Notes under the pieces: generated by a model
What the model was told of the DNA's origin: nothing
Databases searched by the model: none
The model's input: only the letters and a program-made list of their open reading frames with translations
In this document: positions 11,001 to 24,581 of the stretch, piece after piece
Layout of the letters: the number at the start of each line of letters is the position of its first letter
How positions within the stretch are numbered: the stretch's first letter is position 1
Translations under genes and position numbers: made by a program
From: Pseudopyrenochaeta lycopersici
Taxonomy: Eukaryota > Ascomycota > Dothideomycetes > Pleosporales > Pseudopyrenochaetaceae
Assembly (NCBI GenBank): GCA_003313425.1
Contig: NHZP01000006.1
Coordinates: 372,001 to 436,000, forward strand
Direction: 5' to 3'
DNA: 64,000 nucleotides

Positions 11001-14000
11001 AATTTGCACACATCTTCAAAGGCTATCTCCGTTTGAGGGAAGATTGTAGCGATGTAGTTGGACGACATTAACACCGAGACAATATCAGAAATCGCAAGAC
11101 GCGGTTATACACAATGATTTTCTTGATTGTCTCGCATGATCGACCGCTGTAGATGAAACATGTTCAGGCACCGCGATTATCCAGTGGATGATCATGTCAC
11201 TGTCGGGCCCGAGAATGGTCATGTGCTGGTATCATGATCCACGTGCTTCTTACGAGTAAGGCGGATAATGTGGAAGAGTAAGTCACACGCGGAGCAATTG
11301 GAATATAGCTGTTAGTATCTGAAACACGACTATCAAATTCTCCCTCCCCTTCCCAGCATCAAGATTCACTCCTTCAACACTAGGCAGGCCTCTTAGCAAC
11401 TTGCTATCCAGAAACCCCATCATTTTGAGATTTCTGATCCTCCTATATACCCTTGCACCATCCCCAACCATATTTCTGCCCGAGCAACAGAATTGCGTTG
11501 AGCCACCGAGGGAGCCGACATCGCGCCACAGGCCGAAACTTCAATCCCTACCTAAGCGGGACCCCTCGCCCGCCCCGCACATCTCATCGCAAGCCATCTG
11601 ATCACAATATGGATTTTCTGATCCTGATCCGCAGCGGGACGGGCATCGAGTCAGCTCGCATTTTCAAACGCGCGATTCAACTCCCCGGAACGGACCGATG
11701 AGCGGGCCCAACAAACAATGCCTCATGTTCAAAACGGCGGTGGTTGAAATAGGCTCAGATAGATGCGCGGGGCGGCCGGATAGCGAGAGCGCCGGGCTCG
11801 CCCAGGGGGGGGAAAGGGTGGAGAGAAGTTGAAACGAGTGGTCTATGCTTGTATTATAAAGGCGGATCAAACTCGGGAATTTGGCGGCAAGGACTGCGGA
11901 GGATGGACGTAAGCAATTGTGTTGAAGGGAGGAGAAAGCGAACCGCAGCAGGGATTGCTGTTGCTACCTGTAGTTTTGCCAGGCTCTACGGCAGGCTTAT
12001 TCTATGGGGCAAGAAGTGATGTTGAGGCTGCAGGGATGCAGAGGAACCATTGTAGTACATATTAGTGAGATTATCAGTATTAGTGGATCGCAGCAGGCGA
12101 GGAGTCTGGGCAGAGATCGCCAATTTGCAATATCAATTGTGGTGGAGAGACGAGTCGACAAAGGAGTTGAACGGCGTTTGCTGGAAACAGAAGCTTTTGG
12201 CAATGAGCCCACGCTTTCAGAAGAAACAGAGAGGGTATAGACCGTCTCAAAAGAACTGTTCTAGTCCAACGCCTGGTATAGCAGATTCGATGGACGAGTC
12301 ATGCCCCGTCGCCTTGACAGTATACGAATTTAAACTTTCTGGTTCCAAATAGCAATGTTGACCGGAGCAGAAAGGAGCTGAGCAATACACTTGCTGGAAG
12401 AGGTAATAGCATAGCTTTAGGTACTAGGGTTGAGGCTCCATCAATACTTCCAACTAGGTTTCTCTCTAACGCATTTGTGCCCTTGAATGTGATCAAAAGA
12501 GTAAGGCTGCAAATACGAGTCAGACCATCACGATGCCGAAGGCGATTTACGCGATCGGAAAGGTAAATTGAGTTCAGATGCTTCAATGACATGCAGTCGC
12601 AGTTGCCCACGATGTGCTATGCTGACTGCAGCGCTGATCTAACCTGGGTTGGAAGGTGGTGCATTCCCCGGATCGCAGCGTCGCTTATTGTTTGTCTAAG
12701 CGAGGTGATACCATTTAGGAGAAGCTTGCTACAAGGCAGTGTGCTAGAAAACATTGGTTGTGCAACATGAACATTCTGGTGATTGGCGGCAAAAAAAATA
12801 TCTATCGACGTTAATGCTTGGCTTTGTGCTACTGCAAACTACTCCTGCGCGTGAGGCGGGGAGACACTTCCGATGGTAGGGATAAATACGGATTGCAGCA
12901 ACCAGAGCAGGTGTCATAGACTTAGCACTCACATGCTAAACGGTGGGTGAAAGGCCATGCTCTGGTATACACCCCTGAGCGATACGGAGCACAGGGCAGA
13001 CTGAGACGGGGGCTTACGTGAGCGCTGGCGGCTGCGTTCAACGTCGTTCTATTGCCGCCAGTCTATTGAAATATGACGAATTGATGGGAAAACCTGTTGC
13101 AGTCATGAGGTAGGTCGAGAAACTGGAGCTTGACCTGCCTAGGATCAAGTACGGCTGATTACCGAATCTGACCACGCAGGCAGCTCACGCCGGCACTTAG
13201 ATTGAAGATGCTGTAACACCAGCGAGGACTCGTTGTGGAACTGTGCTAAGAGCGTTCCGACGAAGTGAGGGAGCTTTGCTCGGGCCGCTCGAAGTCAGGT
13301 CTTCGGTGTGCCGTAGTCTTTTCACTCTCACGGGAAGTGGAGACGATGAATGTGCTGCCGAGGCTGTTTGAACGGTCAAAGGGAAATGCAGGAGGCTCGC
13401 GTAGGCGTTCACCTGGTACTACATGGACGTCTCAAATATCCGACTGTTGTCGCCTAATGGAGATAGCGATGGGAAAGGCTAACCGGGAGCCGCCAATAGG
13501 AAATGACTCAGGACCTGTTTTGCTTCTGGTGGCTACCTTTGCAGGAAGCTGCATTTGAAGGGATGTCCATTCGCGGCAGAACAAGGTTGGGGGCACAGCG
13601 GCATGGTGCAGCTGTCAGCGTTTGGGACTGAAAAATGTGGCATCTTAGCCCCCCCCCCCCCATTGTGTTGGGAAGGAAGTTGGCATCCGTGGCCGCAGAT
13701 TATGGTGCAAGATTGTCCGTTGGTTCCAAGAGTAGAAGCCTAGTTGACGGCGAGGTCCTTGAAACGTGCTGTGATCGGTGAAGTAGCCGAGGACAGGCCA
13801 ATTAAAAGGTCAACGGCATGTCGTGGGGCACAGGGCGCTATTCGGCCCGGTGGTTGGGGGGGATAAGTGAGAGCTGAGGTAGAGGGCAGGGGCGGTTGCC
13901 GTCTCGAGGCCCTAAAGGATGCGGGCTATTGAAGTTGGCAGGAGCGCGTCGAGGAGCGCGTCATGAGAGGAAGGCAGAGCACATGCATAACAAGGAAGGA

Positions 14001-15112
14001 GCAAAGACTTGGCGAGCGAGAAGAGGATGCCTTGGCGGGTGCAGCGTGGAGTGGTGAAGAAAGCGCGCTCGGCTGTGAGCGGCATAGTAGGGCTGAGCAG
14101 AGCCATGGAGGGCAGGTCGCCCCCTTTCCTTGCGCTTCTCGCTCAGACGGGGCGTCCCGCGAAGCGCGCACGGAGAGCACCCATTCGGCTACAGCCGCGG
14201 CCATGGATGGAGCGATTGGGTGGTCCGGCAAGAGCAGGCGCTGCAGCACAATTGGGAAGTGCTTGTGGATTGCTCCAGGCGCGCACGTCAGGTTGAAGTT
14301 CGCGGGCTTCTTGCTGCTGCAGTTGTTGGTGCAGATGCCGTTGGCTGCGGCCGCGCTGGGTGCGCATGCGGCAGATCGACGATGTGTGGAGGAAGGTGCA
14401 AGCGGCGCGCCTTCCCCAGCAAATCAGGGGATGACGGTCACGTGACAGTCACCACGCCCCATCGCAGTGGTGGACAGCTTGCCGCGCTGGGCGACAACGG
14501 CATTTCCGGGCGCAAAGAGCACCAGGAGGCAGAGAATGACGAGGAGGAGGAGGTCGACGACGACGACTATGACAACTACGCCGACGCTGGTGATGCACGG
14601 CCCGGCGGCCAGCACTCCTTGCTGTCGGCCGGCGTCTGTGTGCCTGGGTGCATGTAGTCGAAGGCCGCTGCGTGTAATGTCGTCTGTGCGTGGGCTGCGC
14701 TGCGAGTGGAAACTCTTGAACTGGCGGATCATCAGCCGTCGCCCCTAGCGGGCCCGCCTCTGGCTACCCGCCATCCCAAGAGCCTTGTCTGACATGAATT
14801 GGAGCGGCACGCCTGCACCGGGCCCCCGAGACTATGCATGTAATTCAGGTGGGTCCGCACACTGCAGGCCAGCGTTTGCCCCCGCAAATGGCATCCCAGC
14901 CTTTGCGCCGCCGCGACCAGGGCCATCAGACGGCTCATCCTGCATCTGCGCCGTCAAGCGGAGCGAAACGAGTCGGCGGAATGTAGACCCTTTGCCAGCC
15001 CGTGAGACTGTACTCCTCCTTCTGTGCGACGAGCCCTCTCCCATCTGCTTCATATCACCAGTCCTGACCGCTCCAACCTCCCTTAAGACCCCATCGCCTC
15101 TCCGTCCCCACC
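8040..15112. other. 7-kb gene-poor region
   Basis: I find no convincing gene here. Short frames overlap on all strands without domains. There is a 9-bp direct repeat (catgcacgc) near 8490, a G8 run near 11806, a C13 run at 13649-13661 and an acidic-codon microsatellite near 14540. A 56-codon frame at 10763-10933 looks protein-like but matches nothing I know. The right end (about 14.7-15.1 kb) is presumably the promoter and 5' leader of the gene starting at 15113 and is more GC-rich. Confidence 0.45.
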
Positions 15113-16693
15113 ATGGGGAGCGACTGGCACCACCGCGGCCACACACTGCCAGAACCCACCCAGTTTCCCACCCAAACCCTCCCCAGCGTCGCAGAACTTC
15201 TGTCCTCGTCAAGATCCCCCGCAGCCGACTCGCTCTACCACCGGCCTGCCGACTCCAGGCCGCCTGCACCGCCAGCCAGACCTGTCTCGCGTTCCACGTC
15301 TTCCACTGCGCCCACTCTGGCCGCTCCTGCCAACCCTCCACCACCTGCTGAATCCTCGTGGATCGCCGTCAACCACTCGAGTCCCCACGTCAGGTCAGTG
15401 GCTGTGGAGAAACGTGCCCTACGCCTGCTAACCTCTCCTCACAGTCCTACCGACCCAAGGAAACCCGCCACTGTTCTAGAACAGCCGAACTACCATCGCC
15501 AGGACTTTCACCCAACTGCACTGCCTTCCGCCTCAGTCCTGACGTCTGAGGCCTCTCGCTCTGTGCAGGACGTCGCCCTCCCACAGCCACCAATCAATAG
15601 CCAACGCCAAGATTCAGCCATCTCCCAGCAACGCATCGAGACCTTGAAGGACGCCCAATCCTTCGGCCCATCATCGGACTTGACCTTCTCCTCTTATTCT
15701 ACCCAGAGTCCCAACAATAGCCACCACTCCACCAGCCCAACCACCAATTCCTACCCCACTACCCCATCTTCTACTTCTCTGCCTCCTCTTGTGGAACGCC
15801 GGCCAAGTCTAGTGCCAGCACAGTCTGCACCCCGGCCACTGGAACGAGCGCACTCCAAGTCGCTGTCTTTGGGCGGCCACGCATCTGCAGACTCCTCAAA
15901 GTCGCACGAGCATGTGGTAGGGGCCAGTGCGTCTATTCGAAGCGATTCTGTACCCAAGAGCATGGGCCTGTCTTGCACTTCAGACCAGCCAAATAACTCG
16001 AGTACCCGCCAGCAACGCTACAACGTGAGGTTCATGGCGAATCTCACTTCAGAAAATATGCCACCATCTCAGAAACCTCGCCAGGACCCTGCATCTACCC
16101 TACCCAACCCGGCCGACATCACTGAGCGCCAACCAAGTCCCCAAGAACAGCCTGTCACGACTTCTGTTGAGCCGCCCACATCGTCTCCATTGCCCCCGTC
16201 TGCCAACCCGGATCCTCCACCCACTGAAGACCAGTCTCAAGCCCAACAAAAACGCAGGGAATCTTCCGTAGAGCGATGTCAAGGATGCAACGAGCCCTGG
16301 AAGCGACCCCTTCCCGATAAAGACCTGTATCAGCACAGCTTACCGGCGGAAAACAACACCGATTTCTCGAGAGCAAGTATGAACATGATTGCACAGTTGC
16401 AAGACCACCGGAAGAAGGCCGATGCCATGTACGAGCGTTGGAAATGGAGACACAGTCATTGTCTCCCGCAGGAATTCTATCCAGTCAGCCCGCCTACTGA
16501 GCCCCAAGACGATTTGCACACCACCAGCGCCGACAGTTCATCAGGCGACAACCAGCATCTCCATGCTTCATCCAACAAGCGCAAGTCCGAGATTCCTCAC
16601 GATGAAGGCCAGCAATGTAACCCAAAAATCCGCAAAGTCACCTTCGAACAGTCTACAGCTGCATCTCTGGTCCGCCCCTCTGCTCCCGCATAA
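15113..16693 (+). CDS. Disordered Ser/Pro-rich protein with conserved C-terminal Cys/His/Trp module
   Basis: Two exons are inferred, 15113-15393 and 15445-16693, around a 51-nt intron (donor GTCAGT, branch TGCTAAC, acceptor CAG). They give 509 residues. The intron is a multiple of three and has no stop, so retention would give a 526-residue product. About the first 370 residues are low-complexity Ser/Pro/Thr/Gln, with SxxP-type sites typical of regulatory proteins. A folded-looking module follows: ERCQGCNEPWKRP, then a helix (NMIAQLQDHRKKADAMYERW) and WRHSHC, which could bind metal through its Cys and His residues. The tail carries a basic patch (NKRKSEIPHDEGQQCNPKIRK) that could be a nuclear signal. 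I do not know a name for this module. A nuclear or regulatory role is an inference. Confidence 0.7.
   Translation: MGSDWHHRGHTLPEPTQFPTQTLPSVAELLSSSRSPAADSLYHRPADSRPPAPPARPVSRSTSSTAPTLAAPANPPPPAESSWIAVNHSSPHVRSVAVEKRALRLLTSPHSPTDPRKPATVLEQPNYHRQDFHPTALPSASVLTSEASRSVQDVALPQPPINSQRQDSAISQQRIETLKDAQSFGPSSDLTFSSYSTQSPNNSHHSTSPTTNSYPTTPSSTSLPPLVERRPSLVPAQSAPRPLERAHSKSLSLGGHASADSSKSHEHVVGASASIRSDSVPKSMGLSCTSDQPNNSSTRQQRYNVRFMANLTSENMPPSQKPRQDPASTLPNPADITERQPSPQEQPVTTSVEPPTSSPLPPSANPDPPPTEDQSQAQQKRRESSVERCQGCNEPWKRPLPDKDLYQHSLPAENNTDFSRASMNMIAQLQDHRKKADAMYERWKWRHSHCLPQEFYPVSPPTEPQDDLHTTSADSSSGDNQHLHASSNKRKSEIPHDEGQQCNPKIRKVTFEQSTAASLVRPSAPA
15394..15444 (+). other. 51-nt in-frame intron
   Basis: Donor GTCAGT, branch CTGCTAACC and acceptor CTCACAG. 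Splicing joins two Pro/Ser-rich stretches in phase 2. The length is divisible by three and contains no stop, so both spliced and retained mRNAs remain open. Confidence 0.75.
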
Positions 16694-19600
16694 ATCAGCC
16701 TAATGTCATCTAGCCGGGCTACGATGATTCATTTTATCCAACGATCCAAATCTCACATCCCGTCCTACACTTGCATTGGGTTGGTGTCGGTGTTGGGCAA
16801 GAGACGGACATCCATTATACCCCCCTTTCGCTTTTCGTCTTGTCTTCTGCCTCGCGCAGCGTTTATTTCTGGGATTACTATGGTATATCTAATCAGGAGG
16901 ATTGGGAAGAGACGGAAGAGAGGAAAATATTCGGCGTTTCTTCTTGAGAGCTCTCACCACCGGAAGGCGTTTTGTTCTTACATACAACCACGGATCTCTC
17001 TTTTCGGCGGCGTCACATCAACACACCACCCTGCATGACGCCATGTATCAGACGATGTACGCAGTACGCATCTAGTCCTCACGTCACGTAACATTCCTCG
17101 CATCTCGCATCACGACTTCACTTCTGCATGTCTTTTCTCTCGGGCATGTACATTGTACTTACACAGACCATCAAGTTATGGCACTTCTACAATACCCTCA
17201 AATTTGATCCTTCTACTATGCGCAACCAGTCCCAGCCGTCTGGATCAAGTCCATCGCGATCAAAACTCTGACAACTCTTCACAAACTTTGTTTACGCACT
17301 GAATTACCAGCAATTAGGCTTTAGTGTGTAAAGAAACAGGGTGCACCTTGGTGCCAGCGCAAAAACGCCACTGTCAACGCGGTTCCGTACGAATCTTAAA
17401 ACTCAATTCGTCCTGTTTCGCTAAAACAGAGTTCAGCAATCCCGACCAAATCGTGGAAAAGAGCCATTGGCATCGATTCGCTTGCAGCCGTTTGGGAGCC
17501 TGCCCGCAGACGAACCAGCCTCAGCACATGCCTGCCGACATAATATCACTGCAGCCTCGTAATCGCATCCTCCACAGACAAATGAATGCAGCCATCATCA
17601 AAAAACACAGCTCGGGTGCGGGCTCCAGCTAATCACACCCCGCGGACATGCTCAGAGTACGCTACGCAATCACTCGCATGTGACTAACAACGCCCCTTAC
17701 ATGCTAATCCGCAAGTGGGTATAAAGGAGCACGGTTGGCGGCTGCCGAGCGGGGCTTCCCGAATCACCAAACGCCGTGAATGTACTTCTCCGGCAAATCA
17801 AAGGCCGTCGCACCAGTTTCCTTTTCCAGCGCCACGGAGACTTTCGACGGCGTTGAAGTATCGCGATGGCATGGTGGCGATGCAATTATTGAATTTGAGC
17901 AGGGAGGCGAGGCTGAATGAAGAATAAATGAGCATGAAGGCACGCGGGCAAGCAAGGAGCAAGAGGGGAAACGCGTGTAAGTTTGCTGTATTGGTGAGCG
18001 CGAGGCTGTGTGATTGGCTAAAATAGCTTGGGGGTGAGTGCTAGTACTCTGCATTTGTTCGGGATCATCGCTGGAGATCGTGAACACAAGAAGCGATTTC
18101 ACGATGTGATCTTAACGTCCAACAATACAGCCTCTTCATAACTCAGCACTATACAGTAATGATCTTATCATCGACCTCAGCACCTGCAGCTACGTCACAA
18201 AAGCACCAAACGAGCGCCGTTCCGGAACCTGCTGACTTCTTTCACTGAACACCTCATGGCATTCTGTTGATTGCTCCTTCGCTGTTGATCTCGCTGATCT
18301 TTGACTCCATTTTTGTGTTGATCATGCATGCGACTCCGACCGATCGCTCAAACTCATCAAACCGCCTGCAACTGCACATTCCGAACCCCTGGGTGTTTAA
18401 CATGTCGCTGATCCTTCTCGTTACCACCTAGAAGGCAAGCGTCGGGGGAAACCTTGGGAACTCCCCAAGGTGCAAGCCGCTATACCGTATTAATAGTGCA
18501 TTTGATCAGCGGGACAGCAAGCCACAAGTCCCAACAGGCAAGTGTTCGTGTAGATTGCCCAGACAAGCTTGAAACCCTATCGGCCCTTCATCCATTGCTT
18601 GCACTTGCCCATGACGCAAAGCCAGTCACCCCAAGAACCCAGTCAGCCGCAACGACAACCCACTTGAGAGATTGTTTGAGATTGTGGTACAGATTCGGTC
18701 CGTAACGTGACGCAAGGCCATTGTTCTTCCGCCGGGTACCGAGCACATCGCTCCAAAGTGCCGCGATCTAGGTAACCTGGTGGATGCGTGGGAGCACTCC
18801 TACGGGAGAAGCGTCGGCGGTGCACATTTTTAGCCACAATAGTTCCCATTTGCTCGCGGCCACCAAAGCCGTGAATAACAAGGCGAACGGATTATCACTC
18901 CTGCGATTGATTGAAGCCACGTAGCCCAGCCGGCTCGTGTGGCACACTCTCACACACGTATTTTCGTTTCAGGGTCTGCAAACATCCCACACTTTTCCCC
19001 AATTCTCCCCCCCTCCCCCGGCGGGCCATCCCCAAACAATGCTTTGCGCCCGTCCGACATGCATGAGCCGTAACTCATCTTCCCACGAGCACGCATAACA
19101 TAGTAATTCAGGGTCATGTGTTCATTATTAGCAGTCACATCACCTCTTGCCCCTTTTGGCTTCACCCTCCGGCTGATATCATTATGTCCGCTTCCCCACC
19201 TTGGCGATATCATCATCGGTCGGCTACGGGAACGCACGGACAGTGCAGCCGTTGCTCGTATCTGTGATGTGAGCTCGCGAGTCAATCAGCTTGCAAACTG
19301 GAGCGACTCGTTAGCCGGATGGCCTGACCTGGCAGTGGATCACAGCGGATTTGTTGGGCCAGGCTGTCAAGATTTAATGCTCCGCCAATAATACTCCACA
19401 ATTGTTTTCTGTGGAGCCGCGGACAAGCATGCGCATCTGCTCGCAAGGGGTACGCCGGTTAAGGAAAGCTGTTCGCAATATTGCAGGCTCCAGAACAACC
19501 TCGCCGATTAAAGACCGCGCGTTCATTTTCATCGTGTTCGAGAATAGTGGTTTTTAGTCTTGAGGCAGTTCAGATCCCACGAACCGGCATGACCCAGCAT

Positions 19601-22600
19601 GACCTGGCCAGGCAATCCCTCCTTGATTAAGGCCCCTCAGATCAGGATCGATTCGTCCTAGCGAAAACCTTACCCCAACCCCCATCTAATTGGCCGAGTC
19701 AGCCACGTCTGCCGTTATGCATCCCTGCCCGCAAAAGGAATACCGGTACCTATACTATTTGTTTTCGCTTCACCTGGTCTGCGGCACGGCAACGCGCCTC
19801 TGACTCGACATACTCTGCTGCAGTGCTAGGATAATCCTTTCCAGTACCAATTCGCGAAGGCAAGCTCCCCCCCGGCCCGGTTACAAGTCCAGCGCAAAGA
19901 ACAGCGTCAAAGCGCTTGTGTGACGAATGAAGATCATGGACGGGGGCGCAAGTCACGGGATGGCATGCTTAAAATTGTGGATGAGAAAGAGTCGTATGCG
20001 AGTTGCGTCACAGCCACGAGAGTGACAAGTGGTGACAGCGGCATGTCACTACCGTGGATCTCGATGCGGCTTAAAAAAAAACAAAGGAAATGATGCCAGG
20101 GCAAGAAACTGACGCGAGTGTGGCTTTCTCCTGGTGATCAATTGTTTGATGTCTTTGATACTCAGCTCCTGTGAATGGTCGTTGGCCTCGTCACGAGGGC
20201 AAACGGGATGCAAAGCAGGAACAGCCACGCCGGAAGAGCAGCCAGCAACAGAAGGTATGCAGGCAACAGAGCGGGATACTATGTTCTCTGGGAACTTGAT
20301 GAAACACCTTCCCAGGACACGAGACTGCCTTGCCAACACGTCGTTCACTTCGCCATTCGTCAAGATTGAGATGCCGTCGGCACTTTCGCCCCCCTAGTCA
20401 TGGGCGTCATCTCAATCCTGACATCTCCCCTGCCGATAGGACGCAACGTCAATTCCAAGTATTGCGAAAAATAAAAAAGTCTAATCGTCCTTCGCCGTGA
20501 TTGGCGCGGCTCACACCTTTTTAGAAAGAAAAAAAAAATCAATTTAGGAATCTTAAAGTGGCCAAGAACTTTTGTAAGTGGCTGGCCTGACGATCAAATG
20601 AAATATCCCTACTCTTACTTGCTCTCATTTTTCTCCACAACCAATTTTATGCGGGAAGAGGCCCCTTTCGACCATTTTCCGTCTATGACCTTAGTAAATG
20701 CACTATATTATTCGGGGGCATGGAGCGCATGGCTTCTGGGAATGCACCCGACTATGGCGACTGTCTCCGAAGACCACACTATTGGAAAAACCACCAAACT
20801 CCGAGGAAAGAAACGCACAGGTATTGCCTGGAAAGGTCCAGTCCAGCGGTGTGAACGGTGTGCCTTCGTTAGCATCCCGGTCCGAATGCACGTCTCGCTG
20901 GATACGCATTCAGTGCCTATGTGTCAGGCCATGTTACACAGAGACAGATTCGCATTCGTATAGAATATTAGATTTGAACCAGGAGAAAGTCTCATCGCCG
21001 ATTCGTTGCTGCGCTTTGGCTGGCGGTCTCAAAGGACGACTATTCACTGTTGCCGCATACGGCCTTTGCGATGAGCGAACCTTACTGCCACGCAGCGCAG
21101 CCGTTCTTTGCATAGGTGATTCTCTGCTCCGGAATTGCAGGTGTGAGCATAACGTTTCCGTGTTCAGTGTAGCTAACTGGCTGGAACCGAGGACCGAAGG
21201 TTGTCACACACACATTGTTGGGAGTATCAGGCCCTGCGTTCATCGTCCAAGATATTGGGTATGGATTCACGGGGACATGGTAACCTTGAAGCACATAACA
21301 TGGTTTAGGCGTCGGAGAAAGGTTTTCTGGGAGCGACGTTGCATGTGAAGCCGTACGCATGTGCACCGCCACAAAGAACTCGTAAAATCTATTGGTGGAG
21401 GTAGTGAGAGATCAGCTTGGCTTTGCTTGACTCGCAGCAGTTCATGAATGATGCGCAAAACGGCCTCTACTCCAGCGCGGCTCGCCGCGTAGCTCGCCTC
21501 GTGTTGAGCGCAATTTCTCTGGGTAGAGATCTGTTTGAGTTCCAAGCCGCCATATCACAGCGCACCCGAGCAGGGGGTTTTGGCCGTGCTTTTAGGCTTA
21601 CCGGGCCACTGGACCCTGGGTGGTCACACATTCGGAAGCAAGTAGGCGCTGACTTTGACCAAAGCTTCCCTTCACTGGCTGGCACAGGGACCCGGCTTGA
21701 ACCGAGCCTCGACTTGGCGTTGGACCGACCTGTGTTACGTCCTGAAACTTTAATATTCGAATGCGGATGCAATGGCAATGTTTTTGAGCAGCTGAAAAGG
21801 CGAGTTGGCAGCGCGCTATTTTGAGTTACGCGAGCTATCTTACTTTCTCGATTCTGGTGGAGCCGAAATGTGCGTCTGTAACACATGGGCGGGTTTGATA
21901 TCAGGTCATTATTGTACGCTTTTTTCCAGGGTCTTTGCAAAACAGACCTGCATCATGCATCGCAAAGGAAAAAAGGAAACGAAGCATTCCGATTGGCCGG
22001 CCAGGCCCCATGAACGACAATAGTGACACTGCTGTCATACTTTCTGGAAGGGTTCTTCAGATAGTCATGCCGATCGAAGTTGTTCTTGTTCTTCGGCAGT
22101 TCTACGCCGCAACGTCACTTATGCAAGGTACATCTAACGACTCTCATCAAAACAGGAAACGCAGTCGGACAACTCTACTGGTCGGCCTAGTTAGCCGAAA
22201 CATGTATGATCACGGATCGTGGAGAAGCACGCCCTGCGTCTATCCACGTTGCTGCACGACCACGCCAAGTCCAGAGCCCAGCATTTTGGGATCAGTTATG
22301 TAGGTACATCGGCAAACTGCTCGGCTACTCGGCTGGTGGTACTTGGTAAAAGCCCCATGGGATATGCATACACTGGGATAGGCTGCGGCTTTGCTTTTCG
22401 GCGAAAAAGCAAAGGACATGTTCCAGATGATGACGCAGAAGGGCAAATCCCCAACCTACATCTGGACCGGGAATCGATCGAATCCGTATCGGTCCCGCTC
22501 CTTGCATGTCCGTTTTTATTCCGACCATCGATCTGAAAAGAACATATGCCGTGAGACAGCCAAGCGAAACGTCGGTTGGATGATTTAACAACTTGGTTCA

Positions 22601-24581
22601 ACAGAGGATGTGGGGCGTGTTGAGGTAGACCCGGTCTACGTTGCCGAGTGACTGGCGCTCATTGGCTTGGGAAACGTATCCGACAACTTTCTTTGCATTC
22701 GGGAAGCTGGGCGGAAGGCCCTATTTCCCCCGCTGGTTGCGATATAGGCATCATGGGCTTTTTGATGAAAGTGACATGGCATTCCAGGGGGGGTCCCGAA
22801 GTGTGAGGCGGACGCCCCACACCACCACATCGATATGCGAAACACCTTTTTTCTTTTGAGGAGCTTTTGCAAATATACCGATTTTCCTCTGCGGGAATCG
22901 CGGTTAGTCGTTGCAAGGGTTGTGCAGCGGCCTTATGCGTAAGCATGGGTTTGAGCTGCAGTCATCCTTCGCCCATGGATTTGCTCGGTCGACGGGGTTC
23001 AATCCGGTTGGGATACGATGGGTCCTTGCAGTACAAATCGTTGAGGAGACAGCACAGAATATGGTTTATGCCGAGACTTTGGCACAGAGACGGAGGGCCT
23101 AACTCGACTTTGATCATTGGAGACAGGGGTCGCGTCATGATCCGCATTTGAGCAGAGTCACGTGTGCTTGGCTGACACGTCGACTTCTCGTGGCTGCCGT
23201 ACCGACGTTCTGGTATCTTTCTGTACCATGCATGCCCCTTCCAGCTGTGAAAGCCATTTCATAAATGTGTCGGTTTCCTTTCCTTGTGTGTCTAGGCCTG
23301 AGAGCCCACCATCCAATTCTTTCCGAGGGTCTCTCCACAATTCTCATCGCAACCACAGGTTCTCCACTCTTGGACAGAGCTCCCTTGATAGCGCCATGAA
23401 GCTCATTATGATATTCAACCTCCAAAATCAACCTTAAACTCTCTCTGCCTGTCCAATCCCGCTTAGCCCTGCCTAGTAGGTCTCGTATTCAGCAGCCGAG
23501 CCTGTACCGACATATTTGCCTTCGCCTGTTTTCTGTCTGCGACGAGGTAGTTGACAAACATCAGCACTAAGAGGAATTGTTGGGATTTACAATAGCAATT
23601 TTATCTTTAAGCACTACTTCGTGCAAATGGATGTGGCTAGTCGCAGGCGGAGTGACATTTTTGGGAAGTATAACCCGCGAGACATACTCGGATATCAGTC
23701 TAATCCCGGAGCTATGTTTGAAGAACAGGGAGACAAAACAGTGCGTAGCACAATTTGGCATTGTTCTCAGAGTCATGTCGTTATGAAATCATGTAAAAGA
23801 CGAAGGCCTTCCGAATGTACCCGTATGCTGCATTGACGAGTGAATCATGTATTTGGAAGAAGGAAAGTATCACACAAATTGTAGACAGCAAAAGAGAAGC
23901 CACAATTGCAGATGCCGTGATAGAAGATGGTTGCTAAAGCGCAGTCAGACAACATCCTATTTCATAGGTGCTGAAAGCACATAAAACCAGATCGTACCGT
24001 GTACGAATACTAAGACCGTAATGCACCAAGGCTGCGATAGGACAGGAGCTCCAAGCAGAGCCTATATATCTCGGAGATATCCTAAGTACGACCGGTGCTT
24101 CGTTTACAGACGTCATACTTTGCGCTGAGTCCGAAGTATTCTTCAGAAGATATGAGACTAATCATGTCTGTAGTTTCACCCATATTCATGTCATTGTCCC
24201 TGGTCAAAGTCGAGTTTGTTGAGTTGACGCATCCAACCATACACGACAACAAGCAGAACAGGGGAAAAGTACCAGTCGTAGCGGAAGTGGTCGTTTCATC
24301 TCAGCTGCTGCTTGAAAGCCGGTGGCTGAGTAGAGATCACTCCCATCAATCTTAACTATGTTGTATTATCTGTTTTCGTATCGTCTAGTTTCGATTTCCA
24401 TCAAAGTTTATTTTCCTACATTCTTCCTCCTCCTTCCTCCTCGTCCTTAGCCTGCATACGCATTATTGAAACCATTCGCCACCTTCGTGAGTGCTTGTAC
24501 TTTCATTCTGTTCTTGGGCTCTGGTCTGATCTTTTCCTTTATTTACGTGATATGCTCGTCACGTGATCCTTTGATCAATTA
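16694..24581. other. 7.9-kb gene-poor region
   Basis: After the 3' end of the disordered-protein gene I find no frame with a recognisable domain on either strand. The many 60-200-codon frames overlap one another in several frames and have no family signature; the longest is about 216 codons near 20.7-21.3 kb. No inverted terminal repeats, transposase or reverse-transcriptase motifs were seen by eye. It could be unique noncoding DNA, untranslated RNA or heavily decayed sequence. Confidence 0.45.

Noticed and set aside
13649..13661. C13 homopolymer as a functional element
   Set aside because: An isolated homopolymer in noncoding DNA with no partner or gene context. Simple slippage is sufficient.
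13963..14657. Overlapping 160- and 175-codon plus-strand frames
   Set aside because: They are in different frames over the same GC-rich DNA, have no recognisable domain, and end in simple-sequence acidic codons.
14424..14732. Minus-strand frame with a hydrophobic VVVIVVVVDLLLLVILCLLVL stretch
   Set aside because: The hydrophobic run is produced by reading a GAG/GAC-rich microsatellite on the other strand. No domain or intron support.
20698..21348. 216-codon plus-strand frame in the gene-poor region
   Set aside because: Composition is rich in Cys, Arg and His with no motif or domain. Similar-length random frames occur nearby in several frames.
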